Notes under the pieces: model-generated | Told to the model about the DNA's origin: nothing | Seen by the model: only the letters and a program-made list of their open reading frames with translations | Database searches by the model: none | Part shown: piece after piece, positions 32,607-40,897 of the stretch | How positions within the stretch are numbered: the first letter of the stretch is position 1 | Layout of the letters: every line of letters starts with the position of its first letter | Made by a program: the position numbers and the translations under genes | Origin: JACDBZ01 sp038233215 | GTDB lineage: Bacteria > Chloroflexota > Limnocylindria > QHBO01 | DNA length: 64,000 bases | Direction of reading: 5' to 3' | Assembly (NCBI GenBank): GCA_038233215.1 | Contig: JBBSML010000008.1 | Coordinates: 1 to 64,000 of the forward strand

Positions 32607-33965
32607 ATGACGACCGCCACACCGACTCGCGTCACCAGCATCGAGCTGGCGGCCGACACGCTCACCCCTGTCGCGGCAGCCCTGCGCCTGGGCGCGCGAT
32701 GCGCCTTTCTGCTCGAGAGCGTCGAGGGCGGGGCCCGATATGGTCGCTACTCGATCGTCGGCGTGCACGGCCGGACGCTGGTGGTCGACGGCACCGATGA
32801 TCCGCTCGAAATCCTCCGGGCTGCCCTTCCCAATGTTGAGCCGATGGCCGGCCATCCGGCGTTCCCGCTCGCTTCCGGTGTCGGATACATCGCTTACGAG
32901 GCCACTGCTCGATGGGAGCGCGTGCCGATCCCCGACGTGGACCCCCTCGGTATGCCGGCGGCGGTGTTCCATTTGCCATCGTCGGTGATCGTCTTCGATC
33001 ACCTGGCGCAGGTCGCTCGCGTGGCCACGCTCGACGGCCCGGGTGCTCAAGAACGGTTGCGCGCGACGATCGAGGCGCTGTCGACGCAGGCTGCCGGCGA
33101 GGTCCCGGCCCCCTTTGCGGCAGCGATCGTCCCGGGTGAGCGGGACCCCGAGGCGCGCATTCGATACGAACTTGGCGTCGCCCGCCTTGTCGAGGAGATC
33201 CACGCCGGCGAGATGCTCCAGACCGTGCTTGCCCGCCGCTTCTCCGTGCCGACGGGGCGTAGCGCCCTGGAGATCTATCGGTCTCTTCGGCGCATCAACC
33301 CGTCGCCGTACCTGTATTACCTGGACCTGGCGGCCGTGTCGCGCGGCGCGGCGGTGGTGGGCGCCTCGCCAGAGCTGCTCGTCCGCGTCCGCGACGGCGT
33401 GGTCGTCACGCGGCCCATTGCCGGGACACGCCCGCGAAACGAGGATCCGGTCAAGGATGCAGCCCTGGAGGCGGAGCTGCGGGCCGATCCCAAGGAGCTG
33501 GCTGAGCACGCCATGCTGGTCGACCTCGCCCGCAACGACGTCGGCCGGGTCGCGGCTCCGGCCACGGTCGAGGTCACCACGCTGCGCGACGTCGAGCGCT
33601 ACGCACACGTCATGCACCTGGTTTCCGAGGTTCACGGCCGCCTGGCCGACGGCCTCGACGCCTTCGACGCGCTGCGCGCAACGTTCCCGGCCGGAACGGT
33701 GAGCGGCGCGCCCAAGGTGAGGGCGATGCACGCAATCGCGGAGCTGGAAGGCGAGCGGCGCGGACCGTACGGCGGCGCGGTCGGCTACTTCTCGCCGACC
33801 GACGTGGAGTGCGCCATCACCATCCGCAGTGCCCTCATTCGCGGGGGCATCGCCACCGTGCATGCCGGGGCGGGAATCGTGGCCGACTCGGTGCCCGAGC
33901 GCGAGGCGGCGGAGGTGGCCGCCAAGGCTGCCTCCATGCTTGCCGCCATCGGCGGTGATGCATGA
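32607..33965 (+). CDS. trpE: Anthranilate synthase component I
   Basis: A 452-residue chorismate-utilising enzyme, somewhat short for the family at the N-terminus. The tryptophan-binding site is visible as LLESVEGGARYGRYSIVG. The catalytic core has ARNDVGRV, GTVSGAPKVRAM and GAGIVADSVPEREAAE. The start at 32607 is chosen because it follows the T-box terminator; in-frame codons further upstream would be read from the riboswitch itself. The gene overlaps trpG by 4 bases. Feedback inhibition by Trp plus the T-box gives two layers of control. Confidence 0.95.
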   Translation: MTTATPTRVTSIELAADTLTPVAAALRLGARCAFLLESVEGGARYGRYSIVGVHGRTLVVDGTDDPLEILRAALPNVEPMAGHPAFPLASGVGYIAYEATARWERVPIPDVDPLGMPAAVFHLPSSVIVFDHLAQVARVATLDGPGAQERLRATIEALSTQAAGEVPAPFAAAIVPGERDPEARIRYELGVARLVEEIHAGEMLQTVLARRFSVPTGRSALEIYRSLRRINPSPYLYYLDLAAVSRGAAVVGASPELLVRVRDGVVVTRPIAGTRPRNEDPVKDAALEAELRADPKELAEHAMLVDLARNDVGRVAAPATVEVTTLRDVERYAHVMHLVSEVHGRLADGLDAFDALRATFPAGTVSGAPKVRAMHAIAELEGERRGPYGGAVGYFSPTDVECAITIRSALIRGGIATVHAGAGIVADSVPEREAAEVAAKAASMLAAIGGDA

Positions 33966-34555
33966 CGGTCTTTCTGCTCGACAACTATGACTCGTTCACC
34001 TACAACCTCGTTCAGCTCCTGGGCCGTGTCGGTGTCGATGTCAGCGTTGCCCGGAACGACGAGATCACGGTCGCCGAAATTGAGGCGCTCCAGCCTGAAG
34101 CGATCGTGATCTCCCCGGGTCCGTCCCGCCCTGAGAAGGCGGGGATCAGCGTCGAGCTGGTGCGGAAATTGGGCCCATCAGTCCCGATCCTGGGGGTCTG
34201 CCTGGGGCACCAGGCGATCGGTGTCGCCTATGGAGCGGATGTGATCCGCGTTCCCCCCATCCACGGGAAGGCGTGGCCCGTATTTCACGCCGGCGCAGCC
34301 TCGTTCGAGGCTCTGGCGTCCCCATTCGATGCAGCTCGGTATCACTCACTGGCTATTGCCCGCAACTCGTTGCCCGTAGAGCTCGAGGTGACCGCCTGGT
34401 CCGAGGATGGGCTGATCATGGGTATGCGCCATCGGTCGCATCCGGTGGAAGGCTTCCAGTTCCATCCGGAATCCATCCTCACCAACGATGGTGAGACGCT
34501 CGTCGCCGGATTCCTGCGCCGCGCCGCGGGGTCCCGGTGGCTGAATGCCCCGTGA
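33962..34555 (+). CDS. trpG: Anthranilate synthase component II (glutamine amidotransferase)
   Basis: Class I amidotransferase of 197 residues that supplies ammonia to TrpE. The start matches FLLDNYDSFTYNLVQLL. The nucleophile Cys is in LGVCLGHQAIG, with the catalytic His and Glu in GFQFHPESIL. Overlap with trpE (ATGA) fits a two-subunit enzyme. It may also serve 4-amino-4-deoxychorismate synthase, as TrpG does in several bacteria. No trpDCFBA genes follow in this window. Confidence 0.95.
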   Translation: MTVFLLDNYDSFTYNLVQLLGRVGVDVSVARNDEITVAEIEALQPEAIVISPGPSRPEKAGISVELVRKLGPSVPILGVCLGHQAIGVAYGADVIRVPPIHGKAWPVFHAGAASFEALASPFDAARYHSLAIARNSLPVELEVTAWSEDGLIMGMRHRSHPVEGFQFHPESILTNDGETLVAGFLRRAAGSRWLNAP

Positions 34556-34597
34556 TGCCAATCAGGGTGCGAGCTCGGTGACGGATACTGTCGCCAC

Positions 34598-34642
34598 ATG
34601 CAGCCTACTCAGATCCACATGACCGCAGAGCAGTCGTCCTGA
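34598..34642 (+). CDS. 14-codon upstream ORF coupled to the SRAP gene
   Basis: Frame MQPTQIHMTAEQSS with its TGA overlapping the ATG of the next gene (TGATG at 34640-34644). A TACTGT hexamer at 34586-34591 is 6 bases before its ATG, the spacing used by probable leaderless starts elsewhere in this window. It could simply deliver ribosomes to the SRAP start, which has no ribosome-binding site of its own, or have a regulatory role. Short enough that chance cannot be excluded. Confidence 0.45.
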   Translation: MQPTQIHMTAEQSS

Positions 34643-35325
34643 TGTGTGGGCGATTCAGCCAGGGCGAGCCCTCGCACCTGATCAGTGACTATTTCGGCGC
34701 GTATCCCGAGGAGGATCTGCCCGACGGCCTCTACAACGTGCCGCCTACGGAGGCGATCCGAGTGATCCTCCAGCGCGACGACCAGCGCCGACTCATCGCT
34801 GCCCGATGGGGCTTCCGGCTTTTCTGGGCCGATGAAGACGGCAAGGCTGCGAAATCCTGGATCAACGCTCGGGCCGAAACGGCCTGGGAGTCGCCCGCCT
34901 TCGGGCGCTCATTGCGCACGCGTCGCTGCGTGGTGCCGGCCGACGCGTTCTACGAGTGGGATCGAACGGCATCGCCGCGGCAGCCGTACGCTATTGGACC
35001 CGCCGGCGATGGCGAGATGCTGGCGTTGGCCGGTATCTGGAGCCCGATCCACGGGGAGCGTCCGACCGCGGCGATCATGACTACCGCGCCGAACGAGCTC
35101 GTCGCATCGGTGCACGATCGGATGCCGGTCGTCCTGGACCTGGACGCGGTCGAGGTCTGGCTGGATCCAGATGCTGATCCCGGGCACCTTCGCTCGCTTC
35201 TCGTTCCGGCGCCGCCGGCGAGCCTCCGCATGTGGCCGGTCAGCACGGCGGTCAATCGGGTGGCGAGCGACGGGCCGGAGCTGCTGCGCCCAATCGCGAT
35301 CGCGCCTACGCTCGGCCTCGCCTGA
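34642..35325 (+). CDS. SRAP/HMCES-family abasic-site shield protein (YedK-like)
   Basis: A 227-residue SOS-response-associated peptidase. It starts MCGRFSQ, so Cys2 becomes the N-terminal nucleophile after Met removal; in characterised homologues it forms a thiazolidine link with abasic sites in single-stranded DNA. YNVPPTEAI (Asn), ARWGFRLFWA, NARAET and the His of SVHDRMPVVL are the other conserved active-site elements, all present. The need for Cys2 fixes the start. It converges with bioY with 3 bases between the stops. Confidence 0.92.
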   Translation: MCGRFSQGEPSHLISDYFGAYPEEDLPDGLYNVPPTEAIRVILQRDDQRRLIAARWGFRLFWADEDGKAAKSWINARAETAWESPAFGRSLRTRRCVVPADAFYEWDRTASPRQPYAIGPAGDGEMLALAGIWSPIHGERPTAAIMTTAPNELVASVHDRMPVVLDLDAVEVWLDPDADPGHLRSLLVPAPPASLRMWPVSTAVNRVASDGPELLRPIAIAPTLGLA

Positions 35326-35328
35326 ACG

Positions 35329-35913
35329 TCAGGAACGTCGCCGATCGCCGATCAATCGCCAGGCGCCCGGCAGGAGGGCCGCCGCAATCATGATCTTCAG
35401 GGCGTCGCCGATGAGAAATGGCACGGCCCCGAGCTCCAGCGCCCGGGGAACGCTCAGCCCGAGCGAGTTCGCCAACCAGCCCACACCCAAAGCGTAGATG
35501 ATCAGGTTGCCGATGATCATGAGCCCAATGGTGCCGGCCACGGTGCGGTCCGCCCCGCGCCGCGCCAGCGCTCCGACCACGATCGCCGCGAGCACGAAGC
35601 CGAGGATGTAGCCGAACGACGGAAAGTCAAAGCCGGAACGTGTTTCGCTGAACCACGGGATGCCGGCCGTGCCGGCCACGAGGTACAGGAGCATGGCCAC
35701 CCCGCCCCGCATCGGCCCGAGCGCGGCGCCGGCCAGCAGGACGGTCAGCGTCTGAAGGCTGAGCGGCACCGGGGTGAACGGCAGGGGGACGGCGATCTGC
35801 GCGGCGACTCCCGTCAGCGCGGCGGCGCCCACCACCAGAACCATGTCTCGAACGAGTGCCCCCGAAACGATATCGGCCAGCACGCGAGGCCGATGCGCAA
35901 CCTGTGCAGTCAT
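35329..35913 (-). CDS. bioY: Biotin transporter substrate-binding subunit BioY
   Basis: Energy-coupling-factor type S component of 194 residues with about six membrane helices. Typical stretches are VPLPFTPVPLSLQTLTVLLAG, GPMRGGVAMLLYLVAGTAGIPWF and the DALK segment near the C-terminus. The ATG at 35913 is chosen: a TAGTCT hexamer (35921-35926) is 7 bases upstream, and earlier in-frame codons read through the next spacer. No bioM/bioN or ECF ATPase gene lies next to it, so it may work with a shared energising module. Confidence 0.92.
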   Translation of the reverse strand: MTAQVAHRPRVLADIVSGALVRDMVLVVGAAALTGVAAQIAVPLPFTPVPLSLQTLTVLLAGAALGPMRGGVAMLLYLVAGTAGIPWFSETRSGFDFPSFGYILGFVLAAIVVGALARRGADRTVAGTIGLMIIGNLIIYALGVGWLANSLGLSVPRALELGAVPFLIGDALKIMIAAALLPGAWRLIGDRRRS

Positions 35914-36035
35914 GCCGCGCAGACTAGCATCGCGCGGGTCAGCGGAAGCGGACCTTGCCGACTCCGGCTTGCGCTGCGAGGTCGTCGAATCGCTCGAAGA
36001 GCTCGGTGACTGATGGTCGTGCGCAGGAAGGAAGA

Positions 36036-37052
36036 TCAGCTCCCGAGGGAGGCGAGGGCGGCGAACGCGGAGCCTCGGGCACCGGCCATGTCGAGATCCG
36101 GGACGAGGGCCAGCGATGCAACGGCGACCTGCTCCTCTCGCAGGAGCGTGTGGGCGCGCACCCGCCCGAGGAACCAATCCCGGAACTGCGGTGCCGCTTC
36201 CACCACGCCGCCGCCCAGGAAGTACACGCGGGGATCGGTGAAGTTGGCGGCGATCGTGAAGAGGCGTCCAAGGGCCGCGGCCTGCTGCTCGAACACCCTG
36301 CGCGCCATCTCATCTCCATCGACGCCGAAGCCGCGGACCGCCTTTGCCGCATCCAGGATCGGCATGCCGGCAAGCGGGTGATCGGGGTATCGGCTCAACC
36401 AGTAGGGAAGCAGGTTTCGCACGATCCCGGTCAGGGAGGCGAAGCTCTCAACGTCGCCGAGATTGCCGCAGGCGCAGGTCGGGACCGGCTGGTCATCGGC
36501 GAGGATGCCGTCGGTGGCGATCCGCATGTGACCGAGCTCTCCGGCCTGGCCGGATGCGCCGCGGACGACCTGTCCCGCTTCGATCACCCCGCCGCCCAGT
36601 CCGGTGCCCACGATCGCCGAGATCGAGGAGTGCTGGCCCGCATCGGCTCCGAAGTAAACACGGTGGGCATAGAGTGCAGCGGCATTGCCGTCATTGTTGT
36701 AGACGACCGGTAGGCCGATGCGCGCCTCCAGCGCGCCGCGCACGTCGTAGCCCCACCATGCCGGTTGCGCGAAATTCGTGGCACCCCGGACGCTGATGAC
36801 GCCGTCAGCGCTGGCAGGTCCCGGGGTGTCGAGCCCGACCGCGGCGACCCGATGGCGATGGATGCCGGCCTCACGCAGCACGAGGTCCATCGTCTCGGCC
36901 ATCGCCTCGATGGCGGCAGCAGGACCTTGCCCCACGCGGCTCGGGATCTCGTACAGCCGATCGACCAGGAAGCGGCCTGATCCATCCAGAGCCGTGGCGT
37001 TGTTCTTCGTGGCTCCGTTGTCGATCCCGACAATGACCTCTTCTGGTTTCAT
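36036..37052 (-). CDS. ROK-family protein (probable sugar kinase)
   Basis: A 338-residue ROK protein with the N-terminal GIDNGATKNNA phosphate loop, the NNDGNAAAL segment holding the probable catalytic Asp, GTGLGGGVI and a C-terminal GGGVVEAA. The zinc motif is incomplete: CACGNLGDVE has Asp where the third Cys (GC) normally stands, so zinc binding may be altered. There is no HTH domain, so an enzyme is more likely than a repressor. A TACCAT hexamer (37059-37064) is 6 bases before the ATG. It is not clustered with sugar genes. Confidence 0.85.
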   Translation of the reverse strand: MKPEEVIVGIDNGATKNNATALDGSGRFLVDRLYEIPSRVGQGPAAAIEAMAETMDLVLREAGIHRHRVAAVGLDTPGPASADGVISVRGATNFAQPAWWGYDVRGALEARIGLPVVYNNDGNAAALYAHRVYFGADAGQHSSISAIVGTGLGGGVIEAGQVVRGASGQAGELGHMRIATDGILADDQPVPTCACGNLGDVESFASLTGIVRNLLPYWLSRYPDHPLAGMPILDAAKAVRGFGVDGDEMARRVFEQQAAALGRLFTIAANFTDPRVYFLGGGVVEAAPQFRDWFLGRVRAHTLLREEQVAVASLALVPDLDMAGARGSAFAALASLGS

Positions 37053-37079
37053 GCGCGCATGGTACCGAGGTCGTCGACC

Positions 37080-37550
37080 TCAGAGGCCGGTCACCGTGAT
37101 CTCGTCCACCACGTCGTCGACGCCGACGACGTCCCCGACGATCCCGAGGACCTCGTCGAGGATGTCGACCGATTCGACCTCCCCCCGCACGTGGGCGACC
37201 GACCCGACAACGGCGATGCGGATGCGGTCCCCGGCGATCACGTCGGAAGATCTCAGCGCCTCGATGACATCAGCCTGGAGCTCATCGTCGCGTGGCAGTG
37301 CGCCGTCCTCGGGCTGGATACCATCCTCGCGCTCGAGTTCGCCCGCGTCCGATCCGGCCGTCCCGGCCACATCGATGCCGCCCTCGCTCGTGCGAGCCTC
37401 GCTGATCACTCGCTCGGTCGGAGGTACGTACGGGACGCCCTCTTCGCTCGCGACCAGGAAGTCATCGGTGTCGCCCGTGGGTGGCTCGTTGACAAGGTCA
37501 CCGCCATCTTCCGAGGGCAGGGGCTGCCGCCTGGGTGAGTCTTCCATCAT
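37080..37550 (-). CDS. BON-domain protein
   Basis: A 156-residue acidic protein. The first about 90 residues are low-complexity and acidic, probably disordered. A C-terminal BON domain spans about residues 88-156 (LQADVIEALRSSD, RIAVVGSVAHVRGEVES, VGVDDVVDEITV). BON domains bind phospholipid or other macromolecules in the envelope, but no signal peptide is seen. The ATG at 37550 follows GGAGG at 7 bases, a rare clear ribosome-binding site here; a second ATG follows directly. The -10 of the divergent flavoprotein gene lies in the 59-base spacer. Confidence 0.8.
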   Translation of the reverse strand: MMEDSPRRQPLPSEDGGDLVNEPPTGDTDDFLVASEEGVPYVPPTERVISEARTSEGGIDVAGTAGSDAGELEREDGIQPEDGALPRDDELQADVIEALRSSDVIAGDRIRIAVVGSVAHVRGEVESVDILDEVLGIVGDVVGVDDVVDEITVTGL

Positions 37551-37609
37551 CGGTTCACCTCCATTGCGACCATTCGAACGCAAGCGGCATGCCGGTAGGA
37601 TGCTCGCTC

Positions 37610-38977
37610 ATGACCGACACATTCGTCGCGGCACTGACTGCCCTGGTGGGCGACGACCACTGCCTGACCGATCCTGCGCTGCGAGCATCGTACGAGACCG
37701 ACTGGACTCGGCGGTTCCGTGGCGATGCGCTCGCGGTCGTCCGTCCCGGCTCCACAGAGGAAATCGCGCGCGCGCTGGTGGCCTGCGCTGACGCCGGCAT
37801 CGGCGTGGTGCCGCAGGGTGGGAATACGGGGCTGGTCGGCGGATCGGTGCCGCGTGGCGGCGAGATCGTGCTGAGCACGCGGCGCATGAACGTGATTGGC
37901 GAGGTGGACCGCGCGGCGGGCGAGGTGACGGTCGGAGCGGGCGCCACGCTCGCGACGGTGCAGGCGGCGGCACACGCTGCAGGCTGGGAGGTCGGCGTGG
38001 ACCTGGGAGCCCGCGATTCGGCGACGATCGGCGGCATGATGGCCACCAATGCCGGGGGCGTGAACGTAATCCGCCATGGAGTGATGCGCTCGCAGATCCT
38101 CGGCTTCGAGGCGGTTCGAGTGGATGGGACCATCATCCGGCGCCTGCCCGGGATGCCGAAGGACAACACAGGCTATGACCTTGGTGGCCTGCTGGCCGGG
38201 TCGGAGGGAACGCTCGCTGTCATCACACGCGTGCGCCTGCGGCTGGTGCCACGGCTCAGGCATCGGGCGGTGTGTGTCATCGGCTTTGCCGATGCGGCCA
38301 CGGCGGTTGGCGCAGCCTCGGAACTGCGCAGAGGGCTGGCATCCGTCCTGGCGCTCGAGATGTTCACCGATGCGGGCCTCGACCTGATCCTGCGCCACGC
38401 CTCTCTGGCCGCGCCATTCACTGCGCGGATGCCGGTCTACCTGCTGGTCGAGGTCGCCGCCGGCGAGGCCGACCCGACCGATGGACTCCTGGCGGCACTC
38501 GAGGCGCTGGCGGTCGACGATTCGTCGGTCGCGGTCGCCGCCGATGCCGCAGGGAGGCACCGGCTCTGGCAGCTGCGCGAGCGCCACACCGAGGCGATGA
38601 ACGCCGAGGGTGTTCCGCACAAGCTGGACGTCTCGGTGCCGGCCGCGCGCTATGCCGAGCTCGTCGAGCGCGCTCCCGCCGCGGTCACGACCGCCGACTC
38701 CACGGCTCGGACGATCGTCTACGGCCATGTCGGTGACGGAAACCTGCACATCAACATCCTCGGTCCCGCGCCAGAGGACGAAACAACGGATGACGCGGTC
38801 CTGGAGTTGGTGCTCGAGCTCGGGGGCAGCGTGAGCGCCGAGCACGGCATCGGCGTCGCCAAGGTTGGGTGGCTGGTGCGTGACCGCGGCGCGGAGACCG
38901 TGGCCGCAATGCGAGCCATCAAGGCTGCCTGGGACCCCGCCGGCATCCTCAATCCAGGTGTGCTCTTCGAAGATTGA
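37610..38977 (+). CDS. FAD-linked oxidase of the GlcD/D-2-hydroxyglutarate dehydrogenase family
   Basis: A 455-residue VAO-type flavoprotein. The FAD-binding domain (about 35-215) has VVPQGGNTGLVGGSVP and GGMMATNAGGVNVIRHG; the cap domain ends in YGHVGDGNLHINI, SAEHGIGVAKVGWL and WDPAGILNPGVLF. These match D-lactate, glycolate and D-2-hydroxyglutarate dehydrogenases; the exact substrate cannot be told. The metal-binding His residues of HVGDGNLH and EHGIG are kept. A TAGGAT hexamer (37596-37601) precedes the ATG by 8 bases, so the start is probably leaderless. Confidence 0.9.
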   Translation: MTDTFVAALTALVGDDHCLTDPALRASYETDWTRRFRGDALAVVRPGSTEEIARALVACADAGIGVVPQGGNTGLVGGSVPRGGEIVLSTRRMNVIGEVDRAAGEVTVGAGATLATVQAAAHAAGWEVGVDLGARDSATIGGMMATNAGGVNVIRHGVMRSQILGFEAVRVDGTIIRRLPGMPKDNTGYDLGGLLAGSEGTLAVITRVRLRLVPRLRHRAVCVIGFADAATAVGAASELRRGLASVLALEMFTDAGLDLILRHASLAAPFTARMPVYLLVEVAAGEADPTDGLLAALEALAVDDSSVAVAADAAGRHRLWQLRERHTEAMNAEGVPHKLDVSVPAARYAELVERAPAAVTTADSTARTIVYGHVGDGNLHINILGPAPEDETTDDAVLELVLELGGSVSAEHGIGVAKVGWLVRDRGAETVAAMRAIKAAWDPAGILNPGVLFED

Positions 38978-38994
38978 ACGGGTAGCATCCGATC

Positions 38995-39819
38995 ATGAAG
39001 AACGAATCCGGATTCCTCGAGACGAATGGGGCCAGCATCTACCACGAGGTCGAAGGCAGCGGGGAGGCCGTCGTGCTCATTCATGCAGGGGTGGCGAACC
39101 TGCGGATGTGGGACGACCAGGTGGCGGCTTTGCGCGACAGCTATCGGGTGATTCGCTACGACACGCGTGGCTTCGGGCGTACGGAGACCGAGGCGGTCGA
39201 ATTCTCGAATCGCGCCGACGTCGCCGCGCTGCTCGATCGTGTCGGGGAGTCGTCGGCGCACATCGTCGGGTTGTCACGGGGCGGAATCATCGCTCTCGAC
39301 TTCGCTCTCGAGTTCCCCACCCGCGTCTGCTCGCTCGTCGTCGCGGCGGGCGGCATCAGCGGCTACGAGTCGCCCGATGATGCGGACGAGGCGACCTTCG
39401 AGCTGGCCACGAAGTACGAGGAGTCGAAGGACTGGGAGGCGCTCGCTGACTGGGAGACCGCCTATTGGGCCGATGGGCCGGGCCAGCCACTTGGCCGAGT
39501 CGATCCCGGCGTGCGCGCGAAGGTGCACGAGTGGGTTCTGACGACATATCGGGCCGAGAAAGTGGAAGGGCAGCCGCAGCCGCTCAATCCGCCAGCGGTC
39601 GGGCGACTCTCCGACTTGGTGGCGCCGCTGCTTGTCATCAGCGGCACTCTGGACGAACCCGGCACGCAAGAGTCGATGCGCCATCTGGCCGACGCTGTCC
39701 CCGGGTCTCGGCTCGAGGTGTTTGATGGCGCGGCGCACATGCTCAACCTGGAGCAGCCGGAGCGATTCAACACGCTGTTACTGGAGTTCTTCGGCACGTC
39801 CGCCGCCGAGGACGCCTGA
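38995..39819 (+). CDS. Alpha/beta hydrolase (3-oxoadipate enol-lactonase-like)
   Basis: A 274-residue alpha/beta hydrolase. The nucleophile elbow is HIVGLSRGG (G-x-S-x-G), the acid is probably Asp in GTLDEPG and the His is in DGAAHMLNLEQP. Its spacing and the YDTRGFGRT segment resemble 3-oxoadipate enol-lactonases and related esterases, but no protocatechuate or catechol genes are nearby, so the substrate is open. TAGCAT (38983-38988) is 6 bases before the ATG. Confidence 0.86.
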   Translation: MKNESGFLETNGASIYHEVEGSGEAVVLIHAGVANLRMWDDQVAALRDSYRVIRYDTRGFGRTETEAVEFSNRADVAALLDRVGESSAHIVGLSRGGIIALDFALEFPTRVCSLVVAAGGISGYESPDDADEATFELATKYEESKDWEALADWETAYWADGPGQPLGRVDPGVRAKVHEWVLTTYRAEKVEGQPQPLNPPAVGRLSDLVAPLLVISGTLDEPGTQESMRHLADAVPGSRLEVFDGAAHMLNLEQPERFNTLLLEFFGTSAAEDA

Positions 39820-39831
39820 ACGTCCGACACC

Positions 39832-40851
39832 ATGAGCGAAATCGACGCCCTCCTCGAAGCGGCTGCGCAGCTCCGGGCTGGCGGTGAGCCGGTTGCGCTG
39901 GCCACCGTGGTATCCGTTCGTGGCTCTTCCTACCGTCGTCCGGGCGCGAGGCTCCTGGTTCCGGCGCGGAGCGCGCCGATCGGTCTCATCAGCGGCGGCT
40001 GCCTGGAGGAGGAGGCCGCTCGGCTCGCAAGGAGGGCGCTCGAGCTCGACCTCCCGGTGCTGGTCACCATCGACCATTCGGCGGAGGGCGACGAGCTGTG
40101 GGGAAGCGGACTCGGCTGCCGAGGCGTCATCCAGCTGCTGGCGGAACCCCCGCCGCTGGCCGCAGAGACCCTCGACGCGCTGGTGGCCGCGCGTGTGGAT
40201 GGCACAAGCACCCATCTCCTCACCGATCTTGACGGCCGGCGGAGCCGGCTCACCAGGACCGAGGTCATTGCGCTCGGCGCGCGGGTTGTACAGGCCGCGG
40301 CCCATGGTCAGCCGGTTGTACTCGGCGATGCGGTACTGGACGCGATCATCCCGCCACTCCGCCTCGTCGTCTGCGGGGCAGGGCCGGATGCTGCTCCGCT
40401 TGTTGCCGCCGCCCTGCGACAGGGCTGGCGCGTCGACGTCGTGGACCCGCGACGATCATTCCTCCGCGCGGATCGCTTCGCTGGCGCGAGCCTGCACAAT
40501 ATCGAGCCTTCTGCGGTCGCCGACCTGATCGACGCCGGTGCACGAACGGCCGTGGTGATCATGAGCCACGACTATCTGCGCGATATGGCGTTCCTGGAGG
40601 GATTCGCGGGACGGAGCTTGAGCTACCTCGGCATGCTCGGGCCACGGGAGCGGACCGACCGGTTGCTCACTGAGCTGAGCGTCACGTTGTCGGCTTCGGA
40701 TCTGTCGGCGCTGCACGCGCCCGCGGGACTGGACATCGGCGCTGACGGGGCGGAGCAGGTCAGTACGTCGATCGTCGCGGAGATCCTGGCCACCATCCAC
40801 GCGAGATCGGGAGGGCCGCTGCGCAACAGGACGGGACCCATCCACGACTGA
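39832..40851 (+). CDS. XdhC/CoxI-family molybdoenzyme maturation protein
   Basis: A 339-residue protein with the N-terminal XdhC/CoxI domain (VALATVVSVRGSSYRRPGARLLV, SGGCLEEEAARLA) and a C-terminal Rossmann domain (about 180-330; RLVVCGAGPDAAPL, VIMSHDYLRDMAFL, YLGMLGPRERTDRL). Family members sulfurate or insert molybdenum cofactor into xanthine-dehydrogenase-type enzymes. Its 12-base distance from the hydrolase and the facing moaA gene suggest a molybdenum context, but no molybdoenzyme subunit is in the window. Confidence 0.9.
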   Translation: MSEIDALLEAAAQLRAGGEPVALATVVSVRGSSYRRPGARLLVPARSAPIGLISGGCLEEEAARLARRALELDLPVLVTIDHSAEGDELWGSGLGCRGVIQLLAEPPPLAAETLDALVAARVDGTSTHLLTDLDGRRSRLTRTEVIALGARVVQAAAHGQPVVLGDAVLDAIIPPLRLVVCGAGPDAAPLVAAALRQGWRVDVVDPRRSFLRADRFAGASLHNIEPSAVADLIDAGARTAVVIMSHDYLRDMAFLEGFAGRSLSYLGMLGPRERTDRLLTELSVTLSASDLSALHAPAGLDIGADGAEQVSTSIVAEILATIHARSGGPLRNRTGPIHD

Positions 40852-40897
40852 GGCTAGGGCACGCGACAACGCTTATGTATTTGCGTCAGGCAGAGCC

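Noticed and set aside
35939..36035. Protein-like tail (SVTELFERFDDLAAQAGVGKVRFR without its first part) after the second ROK gene
   Set aside because: Looks coding for about 24 residues but no start codon precedes it outside the ROK gene; too little evidence for a gene or a remnant.
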